Positions 52,037 to 60,327 of a stretch of 64,000 nucleotides of DNA are shown piece after piece; position 1 is the first letter of the stretch; every line of letters begins with the position of its first letter. The stretch is from Ancylobacter aquaticus (lineage in GTDB: Bacteria > Pseudomonadota > Alphaproteobacteria > Rhizobiales > Xanthobacteraceae), in contig NZ_SMFY01000001.1 of the NCBI RefSeq assembly GCF_004339465.1, positions 744,001 to 808,000 on the forward strand. Reading direction: 5' to 3'. The position numbers were made by a program, and so were the translations under genes. The notes under the pieces are model-generated. The model searched no databases, was not told the origin of the DNA, and saw nothing but the letters and a program-made list of their open reading frames with translations.

Positions 52037-53101
52037 CTAGCCGCCACCGTTACGTCCCGGCTCCGCCCCGGTGGTCGTCAGGGCGCGAATTTCCTGAAGA
52101 AGGCGGGCCGGGATCAGCACGCCCCCGGCGCTGCGGGCGCGGGCGGCGTAGCGGCGCTCGGAAGGCAGCCGCACGCCCGGCTGCGCCTTGGCGAGGGCGA
52201 AGGTTTCCTCCGCATCGCTCATGCGCTGCCCCAGCGTCTCGCGACCGAACGCCGCCGGGTCGATGGCGATGAACAGTTCGCCGCCGAGCGGCGGGCCGGA
52301 ATCGCCGTTCTCCACCGCCTTCGCCTGCCGGCTGTTGAGGTCGCCGATCAACGGCCCGGCAATCAGTTCCACCATCAGCGCGAGGGCCGATCCCTTGTGC
52401 CCGCCAAACGGCAGCAGGGCACCCGCAAGGGCCGCAGCCGGGTCGGTGGTTGGCGTGCCGTCCGGGCCCACCGCCCAGCCAGCCGGCAGCGCCTCGCCCG
52501 CCCGGCGCTTCAGTTCCACCTCGCCGCGCGCGGCGGCGCTGGTGGCGAAATCGAAGATGAAGGGTCGGCCTTCCGGCCCCGGCCAACCGAAGGCGATCGG
52601 GTTGGTGCCCATGAGCGGTGTCGTGCCGCCGGCAGGGGCGACGCAGCACTGGCCGACGGTGAAGCACCAGGCGGCGAGCCCCGCCTCGACAGCCGGCTCG
52701 ATATCCGCCCACAACGCCGAGAAATGATAGCAGTCATGGATGGCCAGCGCGGCGATGCCATAGGTCTTCGCGGCCTCGATCAGCGCCGGCACGCCGGTCT
52801 CGATGGCGAGCGGGGCGAAGGCGTGGCGGGCGTCGACGTTCAGTATCACCGGCGTCGTCCGGGTGAGCACGGGCAGCGCCTCCCGCTCGGCCTTGCCGCT
52901 GCGCACGGAGGCGACGTAGCCAAGCAGCCGGTAGAGCCCGTGCGAATGGCATTCATCCGCCTGCGCCCGCGTGATCGAGCGGGCGATTGCCGCCGCGTGC
53001 GGTTCGCCAAGCCCTGCCGCGAGCAGCGTGTCGCGGGTGAGGGCGTATACCTCGTCGAGGCTGAGCCGGACCGTGGCCGGTTCGGAAAGGGCAGCGTTCA
53101 C
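52037..53101 (-). CDS. Ldh_2-type NAD(P)H-dependent reductase, probably delta1-pyrroline-2-carboxylate reductase
   Basis: 354 residues of the malate/L-lactate dehydrogenase (Ldh_2) fold, which includes ureidoglycolate dehydrogenase and delta1-piperideine/pyrroline-2-carboxylate reductases. Diagnostic stretches: the DECHSHGLYRLLGYVASVRSG segment (~52-70), the IHDCYHFSALW strand with catalytic His, TPLMGTNPIAFGWP and LLPFGGHKGSALALMVELI. In the setting of 3-hydroxyproline dehydratase-type genes and a GntR regulator overlapping its start (ATGA at 53098-53101), reduction of delta1-pyrroline-2-carboxylate to L-proline is the best guess. The substrate cannot be proven from sequence. Confidence 0.8.
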   Translation of the reverse strand: MNAALSEPATVRLSLDEVYALTRDTLLAAGLGEPHAAAIARSITRAQADECHSHGLYRLLGYVASVRSGKAEREALPVLTRTTPVILNVDARHAFAPLAIETGVPALIEAAKTYGIAALAIHDCYHFSALWADIEPAVEAGLAAWCFTVGQCCVAPAGGTTPLMGTNPIAFGWPGPEGRPFIFDFATSAAARGEVELKRRAGEALPAGWAVGPDGTPTTDPAAALAGALLPFGGHKGSALALMVELIAGPLIGDLNSRQAKAVENGDSGPPLGGELFIAIDPAAFGRETLGQRMSDAEETFALAKAQPGVRLPSERRYAARARSAGGVLIPARLLQEIRALTTTGAEPGRNGGG

Positions 53102-53787
53102 GTCATCGCCTCGCGCTGGCTGCGCTCCAGTTCGCGCAGCAGGTCGTCATGGACCGTCCGGATGTGCTGGTCGAGAAAGGCGCAGGCCGCCGCGCTAGCG
53201 CCGGCGCGGCTGAGCGCGGCGAGCGTGGCGTGCTCGCTCACCGCCCGCTGCATGCCGACAATGCCCATGCCGGCGACATCGCTCAGATGCACCCGGGTGT
53301 ATCGGTCGCTGGTCTGCAGCAGGCCGTGCACGATGGTCAGCGAGCGCGGCAGTCCGGCCCGGGCGTAGAGCGCCATATGAAAATCGGCGTTGATCTGGCC
53401 CCAGCGGCCAAGATCGTTCGCCGCCGTCGCCGTCACCATTTCCGCGTGCAGGGCGTCGAGCCGGGTGAAGTCGTCAGAATCGAGCGCAGGAATGGACCGG
53501 GCGAGCAGGCGTGGCTCCAGCAGCCGGCGCAGCTCGAACACGTCGTCGATCTCCTCGGCCGAGAGCGCGGCGACCACCGCGCCCTTCTGCGGCACGAAGC
53601 GCACCAGCCCCTCGGCGTCGAGCTGGAACAGCGCCTCGCGGATGGGAATGCGGCTGACCTTGAACGTCGCCGCCAGCGCATCCTGCCGCAGCTGCGCCCC
53701 GGCCGGGTAGGTGCCGTCGAGGATCGCCTTGCGCAACTGGTCGAGAATGGCGGCCGTCAGGGTGCGGTGCTTGAGAAGCGGGTTCAT
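53098..53787 (-). CDS. GntR family regulator with FCD domain
   Basis: 229 residues. The N-terminal winged helix (~8-75) has LRQDALAATFKVSRIPIREA followed by LFQLDAEGLVRFVPQKGA. The FCD helical domain (~85-215) has metal-ligand positions in NADFHMALYA, SEHATLAAL and LDQHIRTVHDD. Ligand is probably hydroxyproline or a related imino acid by context. Divergent from the TRAP transporter operon across 93 bases and co-directed with the reductase, which it overlaps by 4 bases, so it probably controls both directions. Confidence 0.9.
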   Translation of the reverse strand: MNPLLKHRTLTAAILDQLRKAILDGTYPAGAQLRQDALAATFKVSRIPIREALFQLDAEGLVRFVPQKGAVVAALSAEEIDDVFELRRLLEPRLLARSIPALDSDDFTRLDALHAEMVTATAANDLGRWGQINADFHMALYARAGLPRSLTIVHGLLQTSDRYTRVHLSDVAGMGIVGMQRAVSEHATLAALSRAGASAAACAFLDQHIRTVHDDLLRELERSQREAMT

Positions 53788-53825
53788 TTTGCGTGGTCAC
53801 GCCCGGAATAATCACGTCAGGCATA

Positions 53826-53855
53826 TTGACGGAGATAATTTATAAAATCTACGAT
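53826..53855 (+). promoter_or_regulatory. Promoter of the TRAP transporter operon
   Basis: -35 TTGACG (53826-53831), 18-base spacer, -10 TACGAT (53850-53855), 26 bases before the DctQ start. An AGAT/ATCT inverted repeat (53833-53836, 53847-53850) lies in the spacer and could be an operator for the divergent GntR protein. Confidence 0.45.
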
Positions 53856-53880
53856 CCAGGAAAAGAGGGGAACAGGTACC

Positions 53881-54501
53881 ATGTCGCACACCAACGGCGT
53901 TGCTGCCGGTGGCTGGCCATTGCGTGCCGTCACTGCGGCTTCAGAGGCCCTTCTGGTCGTCGAGCGCTTCGCCATCGGCGCGCTGATGGCGCTGCTCACC
54001 GGGCTTATTCTCGTCAACGTCGTCACCCGCTACGGCCGCATCCCGCTCTACTGGATCGACGAATCCGCGATCTTCACCACGGTCTGGCTCACCTTCATCG
54101 GCGCCTCCGCCATGTCGCGGCTGCGGCTCGATTTTTCGATGACGCTGCTGACCGAGCATCTCCCTGCGGGGGCGACGAGGGCGATGCGCGTCGTCTCCAC
54201 GCTCTGCATCCTCGGCTTCGGCCTCGCGCTGGCCGCCATGTGCTGGCTGTGGATGGACCCGCTCGGCATCGCCTCCGCCGGTTTCGACGCACGGGAATAC
54301 AGCGGGGCGACGTTCAATTTCCTCTACACCGAGCGCACCCAGACGCTGAACTGGCCGAGCTGGGTGGTCTATCTGGTGATGCCGCTTTTCGCGCTCACGC
54401 TGATGGTCCACAGCGCTGCGAACCTGATCGAGGATCTGGGGCTGGCAGCGCCGCCCGATCGCAGCAGCATCGGCCTGCACAATGCCGAAGAGGTCGCCTG
54501 A
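53881..54501 (+). CDS. TRAP transporter small permease (DctQ)
   Basis: 206 residues with four membrane helices, the first around RFAIGALMALLTGLILVNVV. The family pattern YWIDESAIFTTVWLTFIGAS (the EE/DE..R motif of the cytoplasmic loop) is clear, as is the C-terminal WVVYLVMPLFALTLMVHS helix. With DctM it forms the membrane domain of a secondary, Na+ or H+ driven importer. ATG at 53881 follows an AGAGGGG ribosome site. The stop shares one base with the DctM start (TGATG), so expression is coupled. Confidence 0.9.
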   Translation: MSHTNGVAAGGWPLRAVTAASEALLVVERFAIGALMALLTGLILVNVVTRYGRIPLYWIDESAIFTTVWLTFIGASAMSRLRLDFSMTLLTEHLPAGATRAMRVVSTLCILGFGLALAAMCWLWMDPLGIASAGFDAREYSGATFNFLYTERTQTLNWPSWVVYLVMPLFALTLMVHSAANLIEDLGLAAPPDRSSIGLHNAEEVA

Positions 54502-55766
54502 TGCTGACCGGCGCCGCCTTCCTCGCCTTCCTGCTCATCGGCGTGCCGATCGGCATCGCCATCTGCCTCGCCGGCGTGGTCTTCATCCAGGCGTCCGGCA
54601 ATCCGGTGCTCTACCAGAGCTTCCCGATGCAGATGTTCGGCTCGGTCGACAATTACGGGCTGATCGCCATCCCGCTTTTCATCCTCATCGGCGAGATCAT
54701 GAATGGCGGCGGCATCACCCGCCAGATCATCACCATGACCATGGCCTTTGTCGGCTCGCTGCGCGGCGGCCTCGCCTATGTGAACATGCTGGCCAACATG
54801 TTCGTCTCCTCCATCCTCGGCTCGGCGACCGCGCAGGTCGCGATCATGGCCCAGATCATGGTGCCGGAGATGGAATCGAAGGGCTATGATAAGACCTTCG
54901 CCGCCGGCCTCACCGCCTATGCCGGCATGCTGGGGCCGATCATCCCGCCCTCGATCATGTTCGTGATGTATTCGGTGCTTGCGCAGGTGCCGGTCAGCAC
55001 CATGCTGGTCGCCGGTCTCATCCCCGGTGTCGTGCTCACCGCGATGTTCTGCGTCGTCATCGCGGTCATGGGCTATGTCTACAACTACCCGCGCGGCGAC
55101 AGCTTCACCATGCGCGAGCGCGTGGCCACGGTGATGGCCTGCGCCCCGACGCTGCTGATTCCCATCGTCATCGTCGGCTCCATCCTCACCGGCCTTGCCA
55201 ACCCCACCGAATCCGCCGCCGTCGGCGCCCTGGCCTCCGTGCTGGTCGGGCGCTTCTGGACCCGCGAGCTTTCGCTGGCGCAACTGCCGCGCATGCTGGT
55301 GCGGGCAGGCGTCTATTCCGGCATCGTGCTGTTCCTCGTGGCGGCGGCGGGGGTGCTCTCCTGGGTGCTGGTCTTCGCCAAGGTGCCGCAGGAAGTGGCG
55401 CTGTGGATCCAGTCCATCGCCACCGGGCCGATCAGCTTCATGCTGCTGGTCAACGTCATCCTGCTGGTGATCGGCACGGTGATCGACGGGGCACCGGGCC
55501 TGATCATGACCGTGCCCATCCTGCTGCCCATCGCCACCGAGGTCTACGGCATCGACCCCGTGCAGTTCGGCGTGGTGGCGGTGGTGAACCTCGTGCTCGG
55601 CTTCCTCTCGCCGCCGGTCGGGCTGTGCTTCTTCGTGGCGGCGGCGGTGACGGGGGCCAAGCCCGGCAAGATGTTCCTCGTCACCCTGCCGTTCTTCTTT
55701 GCTGCCTGCCTGCTGCTTGTTCTGCTCTCGATCTTCCCCGGCCTCTCCACTGCCCTCGTTCGCTGA
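54501..55766 (+). CDS. TRAP transporter large permease (DctM)
   Basis: 421 residues, about 12 helices. Typical stretches: FLAFLLIGVPIGIAICLAG, YGLIAIPLFILIGEIMNGGG, ATAQVAIMAQIMVPEMESKG, the PPSIMFVMYSVLAQV substrate loop and a second inverted half beginning FVAAAGVLSWVLVFAKV-like sequence. It carries the transport path for the solute delivered by DctP. The start codon follows directly on the DctQ stop. Context points to hydroxyproline, hydroxyproline betaine or a related imino acid as substrate. Confidence 0.92.
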   Translation: MLTGAAFLAFLLIGVPIGIAICLAGVVFIQASGNPVLYQSFPMQMFGSVDNYGLIAIPLFILIGEIMNGGGITRQIITMTMAFVGSLRGGLAYVNMLANMFVSSILGSATAQVAIMAQIMVPEMESKGYDKTFAAGLTAYAGMLGPIIPPSIMFVMYSVLAQVPVSTMLVAGLIPGVVLTAMFCVVIAVMGYVYNYPRGDSFTMRERVATVMACAPTLLIPIVIVGSILTGLANPTESAAVGALASVLVGRFWTRELSLAQLPRMLVRAGVYSGIVLFLVAAAGVLSWVLVFAKVPQEVALWIQSIATGPISFMLLVNVILLVIGTVIDGAPGLIMTVPILLPIATEVYGIDPVQFGVVAVVNLVLGFLSPPVGLCFFVAAAVTGAKPGKMFLVTLPFFFAACLLLVLLSIFPGLSTALVR

Positions 55767-55793
55767 ACCCTTCGAGTTGAAAGGAACGCCCCG

Positions 55794-56786
55794 ATGATCT
55801 CCCGCCGAAACCTGCTCGCCGCCGCTGCGGCGGGTGCCGCCCTGCCGCTTGCCGCTCCCGGCGTTCTGCGCGCCCAGACCCGCGACCTGCGCCTCGGCCT
55901 CATCACCCCGCCCGGCCATCCCTGGAACACCACCGCCCAGAAGATCGGCGAGGTGCTGAAGGAAAAGACCGGCGGCAAGCTGACCATGACCGTCTTCCAT
56001 GCCGGCCAGCTCGGCAATGAAGGCGCCATGATGCAGCAGCTGCAGACCGGCGCGCTCGACCTGGCCTTCCTGCAGGCGGCCGAAGTCGGCAACCGGGTGC
56101 CGAACGTCGCCGCCATCCTCGCGCCCTATGTCGTGCGCTCGACGGAAGCCTGCGCCAAGCTGGTGCGCCAGCCCATCGCCATGCGGATGCTGGAGCCGCT
56201 GCCGAAGGAAACCGGCACGATCGGCCTCGCCTGGGGCATCACCACCATCCGCGTCGTCATGTCGGCCAAGGAGATTACCGGGATTTCCGGCCTCAACGGC
56301 ATGAAGCTGCGCATCAACACCACGCCGGCCTTCCGCGACTTCTATTCGCTGCTCGGCGCCGCCCCGACCCCGATCCCGACCCCGCAGGTGTTCGACGCGC
56401 TGGCCAATGGCCAGGTCGACGGGCTGGAGGCCGATCTCGATCTGTGCTGGAACCAGCGCTTCGACAAGGTTTCCAAGGTGCTGATGCGGATGAACGCGGT
56501 GTTCATGCCGATGGTGGCGCTCGCCTCCGGCCGGGCCTGGCAGTCGCTTTCCAGCGAGGACCGCGCCCTCATCACCGCCGCGACCAAGGAAGCGCTCGAC
56601 ATCCAGATCGACAACACGGTGACGGACGAGCCCAAGCTGCTGAAGAATTTCGAGGGCACCGAGATCAAGATCATCGTGCCGCCCGAGGCGGATGCGGCGC
56701 CGATTATCGCGGAATACGACAAGATCTGGACCCCGAAGGCCCCGATCCTGCCCGAACTGCGCAAGATCGGCGCCACGCTCGGCTGA
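55794..56786 (+). CDS. TRAP transporter solute-binding protein (DctP)
   Basis: 330 residues with a Tat-type signal MISRRNLLAAAAAGAALPL and cleavage at VLRA-Q (~28). The mature DctP fold shows LGLITPPGHPWNTTAQKIGE, LTMTVFHAGQLGNEGAMMQQ and the conserved Arg region MKLRINTTPAFRDFY (the carboxylate-binding Arg of DctP proteins). AAAGGAA precedes the ATG. A strong terminator follows the gene, closing the three-gene transporter operon. Twin-arginine export would mean that the protein folds before reaching the periplasm. Confidence 0.92.
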   Translation: MISRRNLLAAAAAGAALPLAAPGVLRAQTRDLRLGLITPPGHPWNTTAQKIGEVLKEKTGGKLTMTVFHAGQLGNEGAMMQQLQTGALDLAFLQAAEVGNRVPNVAAILAPYVVRSTEACAKLVRQPIAMRMLEPLPKETGTIGLAWGITTIRVVMSAKEITGISGLNGMKLRINTTPAFRDFYSLLGAAPTPIPTPQVFDALANGQVDGLEADLDLCWNQRFDKVSKVLMRMNAVFMPMVALASGRAWQSLSSEDRALITAATKEALDIQIDNTVTDEPKLLKNFEGTEIKIIVPPEADAAPIIAEYDKIWTPKAPILPELRKIGATLG

Positions 56787-56811
56787 GTTTAATCGCCGGC
56801 CTAGAATACAG

Positions 56812-56840
56812 GAGGCGCCCCATCGGGCGCCTCTTTTTTA
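56812..56840 (+). terminator. Rho-independent terminator of the TRAP operon
   Basis: Perfect 9-base stem GAGGCGCCC (56812-56820) / GGGCGCCTC (56825-56833), CATC loop, then TTTTTT. It lies 26 bases after the DctP stop. Confidence 0.9.
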
Positions 56841-56856
56841 TCGTGGCTCACAACGT

Positions 56857-56894
56857 CATCCTGAGGTGCGAGCGCTCGCGAGCCTCGAAGGATG
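56857..56894. repeat. REP-like palindromic repeat
   Basis: 38 bases with ends CATCCT and AGGATG and inner GAGG/CCTC arms around a GCGAGCGCTCGC palindrome. This matches a widespread short intergenic repeat of Hyphomicrobiales (CATCCTGAGG...CCTCGAAGGATG). Confidence 0.6.
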
Positions 56895-56913
56895 GTGAAG
56901 CCGAGGGCGGGCG

Positions 56914-57951
56914 TCAGCCCTGCTGCCACACGGGCCACGTGTCGGAAAGGCGGTAGCCGGTCTGCCAGGGGTCTTCCGGGTCCACCATCAGCTGCGCTGT
57001 GTGCGTCACCCAGGCGCGGCCCATGATGGAGGGCAGGATCGCCGGCCGCCCGCCGACGCTCGTTTCGCCTTCGATCCGGCACTCGAAGCGCGAATCGAGG
57101 ATCGAGCGGCCGATGAAGGTCTCGCCGACCTTCAGCTGGCCCTTGGCGTGCAGCACCGCCATGCGGGCGGAGCAGCCGGTGCCGGTGGGCGAGCGGTCGA
57201 TCTTGCCGGGGCGGATCGCCACCGCATTGGCGCCGGACTTCACGCCGTCCAGCTCCACGACAGGCGCGGCGAACTGGCAGAAGGAAATGTGGTTCCAGTC
57301 GGCATTCTCGGGATGTTTAAAGCCGAGCTGCCGGTTGGCCGCCTTGACGATCCGCATGCCGGTCTCGGCGAGATCCTTCGCCTCGTCGGGCTTGATGGAG
57401 AAGCCCAGCGCATGGGCGTCGACGATGACGAAGCTATCGCCGCCATAGGCGGTGTCGACGGTCAGCGTGCCGAGCCCTTCCACTTCCAGCTGTGCGTCGA
57501 GCTTGTCGGCGAAGGAGGGGTGGTTGCGCACCTTGATCCGCTCGGCCTTGCCGCCCTTGCAATAGGCGGTGACCTCGATCAGCCCGCCCGGCGCCTCCAG
57601 CACCATATGCGTCTCCGGCTCGGTCATCGGCACGATGCCGGTGTCGAGCAGCACGGTGGACACGCAGATCGAGTTGGAGCCGGACATGGGCGGGGTGTCC
57701 TCCGGCTCCATGATGATCCACGCCGCCACCGCCTTCGGGTTTTTCGGCGGCACCAGCAGGTTCACATGACGGAACACGCCCCCTCGGGGCTCTTGCAGCA
57801 CGAAATTGCGCAGGGTGTTGTCGCTGGCGATGAAGCGCGACTGCGCCCACACGGTGTCGCCGGGCGGCGGCGCGACGCCCCCCACAATGACATCGCCGAC
57901 TTCGCCCTCGGCGTGGCAGCCGACGATGTGGATGATTTTGGAACTACGCAT
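56914..57951 (-). CDS. Proline racemase-family enzyme, probable trans-3-hydroxy-L-proline dehydratase
   Basis: 345 residues from the ATG at 57951. Proline-racemase fold, but both catalytic Cys positions are changed: S90 in [13 protein letters not shown] and T256 in [14 protein letters not shown], with a Cys four residues later (C260). Loss of the Cys pair excludes a normal racemase; related proteins of this sequence type are annotated as trans-3-hydroxy-L-proline dehydratases, giving delta1-pyrroline-2-carboxylate. The nearby Ldh_2 reductase would make proline from that product. Head of a minus-strand series separated from the enolase-type gene by ~200 non-coding bases with a REP-like repeat. 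Confidence 0.75.
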   Translation of the reverse strand: MRSSKIIHIVGCHAEGEVGDVIVGGVAPPPGDTVWAQSRFIASDNTLRNFVLQEPRGGVFRHVNLLVPPKNPKAVAAWIIMEPEDTPPMSGSNSICVSTVLLDTGIVPMTEPETHMVLEAPGGLIEVTAYCKGGKAERIKVRNHPSFADKLDAQLEVEGLGTLTVDTAYGGDSFVIVDAHALGFSIKPDEAKDLAETGMRIVKAANRQLGFKHPENADWNHISFCQFAAPVVELDGVKSGANAVAIRPGKIDRSPTGTGCSARMAVLHAKGQLKVGETFIGRSILDSRFECRIEGETSVGGRPAILPSIMGRAWVTHTAQLMVDPEDPWQTGYRLSDTWPVWQQG

Positions 57952-58096
57952 GGGGGCCTCGCCGCGTTGAGTGCGTTGACTATACGTTTCCCGGCCCAGC
58001 GGAGCCGAAGGCGAAGCGCCGCGCCGGGACCCAGGAGAAACTGCGCCGGAGGCGACCGACGAAGTTGTTGCCGGCTTCGCCGAACCTCTGCGCTCG

Positions 58097-58136
58097 GTCC
58101 CGGATCGGCGCTGCACTCTTGCAGCTTGTCCGGGAC
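58097..58136. repeat. REP-like palindrome
   Basis: GTCCCGGA (58097-58104) and TCCGGGAC (58129-58136) are perfect arms around 24 bases that contain a nested CTGCA/TGCAG pair. It lies downstream of the enolase-type gene (minus strand) and could act as a terminator or as a dispersed repeat; the gap 57952-58149 holds nothing else. Confidence 0.5.
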
Positions 58137-58149
58137 ACGGGCGTGGCGC

Positions 58150-59253
58150 TCAGCCGATCACCACCACGGGGTCGCCGAGCACGTCGAACAGCGGGGTCAC
58201 GCCCAGCCCCGGCGCGTCGGAGGCGGTCATGAAGCCGTTGACGCGCTTGGGCGCGCCGTCGGCGATGTCCACCGTGCCGTAGCTGTTGAAGTCGGTGGCG
58301 GAGAAGGAGAATTCCTCCGGCGTCGAGCGGGCGAGATGGGCGATGGTGGCGGTAACGATGTCGCCGCCCCAGGTGTCCTCGATCGTCATGGGCGTGCCGG
58401 AGGCGACGCAGATGTCGCGCATCAGCCGTGCCTTGGTCAGCCCGCCTACCTTGGAGATTTTCAGGTTGATGATGTCCATCGCATCATCCGCCAGCGCTTT
58501 CATCAGCGTGCCCACCCCGTCGATCACCTCGTCGAGCACGAAGGGCCGTGCCGTGCGGGCGCGCACCGAGAGGCATTCCTCATAGGTCGGGCAGGGCTGC
58601 TCGATATACACGTCGAGATCGGCCACTTCGGCGCAGATGCGCGCCGCTTCCGCCCGCGTCCAGCCGGTATTGGCATCGGCGACCAGGATGTCGGAGGCGT
58701 CGAGAATGGCGCGGGTGGCGCGGATGCGGTCGATGTCCTGGTCGGCGTCGCCGCCCACCTTCAGCTGGAACTTGGTGTAGCCCTCGGCCTTGTAGCCGGC
58801 GATCTTCTTCGCCATCGCCTCGGGCGCTTCCTGCGAGATGGCGCGGTAGAGTGCGACCTTCTCCTGCGCCGCGCCGCCCAGCAGCTTGTAGACCGGCAGG
58901 CCGGCCACCTTGCCGAGAATGTCCCAGCAGGCGATGTCGATCGGCGCCTTCACATAAGGGTGCCCGCGCAGCACCGCATCCATGTGCCGGTTCAGCACGT
59001 TAAGGTCGGTGGGGTCGAGGCCGATCACCTTAGGGCCGATTTCCTCCAGCCCGGCGCGCACGCCATGGGCATAGGCCGGCAGGTACGCCGAGCCCAGCGG
59101 GCAGCATTCGGCATAGCCGGTGATGCCGGCATCGGTCTCCACGGCCACCACGGTGGAATCGAACACCTCGATGAAATTGCCGTTCGACCAGCTGTAGCGG
59201 CCCTCCTTCAGCGGGAGGCCGACCTTGTAGGCCTTGATGCCGGTGATCTTCAT
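58150..59253 (-). CDS. Enolase-superfamily dehydratase/epimerase, probable cis-3-hydroxy-L-proline dehydratase
   Basis: 367 residues from the ATG at 59253 (GGAGAA before it). Mandelate racemase/muconate lactonizing fold: capping domain 1-120 with [19 protein letters not shown]; barrel with the catalytic KFQLKVGG Lys, metal ligands in [19 protein letters not shown] and FVLDEVIDG, and the second Lys in [10 protein letters not shown]. The sequence closely resembles cis-3-hydroxy-L-proline dehydratase described from Labrenzia/Roseibium; 4-hydroxyproline betaine 2-epimerase is the alternative in the same group. Its product would be delta1-pyrroline-2-carboxylate, again feeding the Ldh_2 reductase. 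Confidence 0.8.
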   Translation of the reverse strand: MKITGIKAYKVGLPLKEGRYSWSNGNFIEVFDSTVVAVETDAGITGYAECCPLGSAYLPAYAHGVRAGLEEIGPKVIGLDPTDLNVLNRHMDAVLRGHPYVKAPIDIACWDILGKVAGLPVYKLLGGAAQEKVALYRAISQEAPEAMAKKIAGYKAEGYTKFQLKVGGDADQDIDRIRATRAILDASDILVADANTGWTRAEAARICAEVADLDVYIEQPCPTYEECLSVRARTARPFVLDEVIDGVGTLMKALADDAMDIINLKISKVGGLTKARLMRDICVASGTPMTIEDTWGGDIVTATIAHLARSTPEEFSFSATDFNSYGTVDIADGAPKRVNGFMTASDAPGLGVTPLFDVLGDPVVVIG

Positions 59254-59313
59254 GAGCGTTCTCCCGAATTCCCTGCCAGTCATTGGTACGTCGTGCGCGG
59301 CACGCCGAAAGCG

Positions 59314-60315
59314 TCACACCACCACGAAGCCGTGCGCGAAGGGGTCGCGGTCGTCGATGAAGATGGTGTTGTAGCCGGTCATGCGGCCCCAGCCGCCGAC
59401 GGAGGGGATGATGGCGTCGCGATTCCCCACCTTCACCGCCGCCTCGACCCGGCCCTTGAACAGCGAGCCGATGATGCTCTCATGCACGAAATCGTCGCCC
59501 ACCTTCAGCCTGCCCAGTGCCGCGAGATGCGCCATGCGCGAGGAGGTGCCGGTGCCGCAGGGCGAGCGGTCGATCGCCTTGTCGCCATAGAACACCGCGT
59601 TGCGCGCATGCGCTTCCGGGTGTCGGGCGGCGCCGGTCCAGAGGATGTGCGACAGGCCGCGAATTTCCGGCTTTTCGGGATGGATGAACTCATATTTCTC
59701 GTTCAGCGCGCGGCGCAGCGCCGGGCTCATGCCCACCAGTTCGCCGGCGGTGAAGTCGGCCATGTCGGCGAACGCCTCCTGCGGCTCGACGATGGCGTAG
59801 AAGTTCCCGCCATAGGCGACATCGACGGTGATCTCGCCAAGGCCGGGGCACTCAGCGGTCAGCCCCTGCGCATAAAGGAAGGCCGGCACATTGGTGATGC
59901 GCACCTCTTCCACATATTGCCCGATCTGCGTGTATTCCGCCTTCACGACGCCGGCAGGGGTGTCGAGCATCAAGACGCCGGGGGTCTTCGGGTTCACCAG
60001 CCCGTGCTCGATCGCCATCGTCACCGTGCCGATGGTGCCGTGGCCGCACATGGGCAGGCAGCCCGAGGTTTCGATGAACAGGATCGCCACATCGCAGTCC
60101 GGCCGCGTGGGAGGATAGAGGATCGAGCCCGACATCATGTCGTGGCCGCGCGGCTCGAACATCAGCCCGGTGCGGATCCAGTCGAATTCGCGCAGGAAAT
60201 GCGCGCGCTTCTCGATCATGGTGTCGCCGACGAGGTTCGGCCCGCCGCCGGCCACCAGCCGCACCGGGTTGCCGCAGGTGTGGCCGTCTATGCAGAAGAA
60301 GCTGTGTCGCGCCAT
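59314..60315 (-). CDS. 4-hydroxyproline 2-epimerase
   Basis: 333 residues from the ATG at 60315 (MARHSFFCIDGHTCGNP, the start seen in Brucella homologues; a GTG at 60324 is in frame). Both catalytic cysteines are present: C90 in CLPMCGHGTIG and C253 in DRSPCGTGTSSRM. The close match to the Brucella hydroxyproline-2-epimerase pattern, such as GHDMMSGSILYPPTRPDCD, sets it apart from proline racemases. It converts trans-4-hydroxy-L-proline to cis-4-hydroxy-D-proline, the substrate of the flavoprotein encoded 12 bases upstream on the same strand. Confidence 0.9.
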   Translation of the reverse strand: MARHSFFCIDGHTCGNPVRLVAGGGPNLVGDTMIEKRAHFLREFDWIRTGLMFEPRGHDMMSGSILYPPTRPDCDVAILFIETSGCLPMCGHGTIGTVTMAIEHGLVNPKTPGVLMLDTPAGVVKAEYTQIGQYVEEVRITNVPAFLYAQGLTAECPGLGEITVDVAYGGNFYAIVEPQEAFADMADFTAGELVGMSPALRRALNEKYEFIHPEKPEIRGLSHILWTGAARHPEAHARNAVFYGDKAIDRSPCGTGTSSRMAHLAALGRLKVGDDFVHESIIGSLFKGRVEAAVKVGNRDAIIPSVGGWGRMTGYNTIFIDDRDPFAHGFVVV

Positions 60316-60327
60316 GGAGGTCACTCG

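Noticed and set aside
54369..56000. A 543-codon minus-strand open frame rich in Asp/His/Gly
   Set aside because: Antisense to the DctM and DctP genes.
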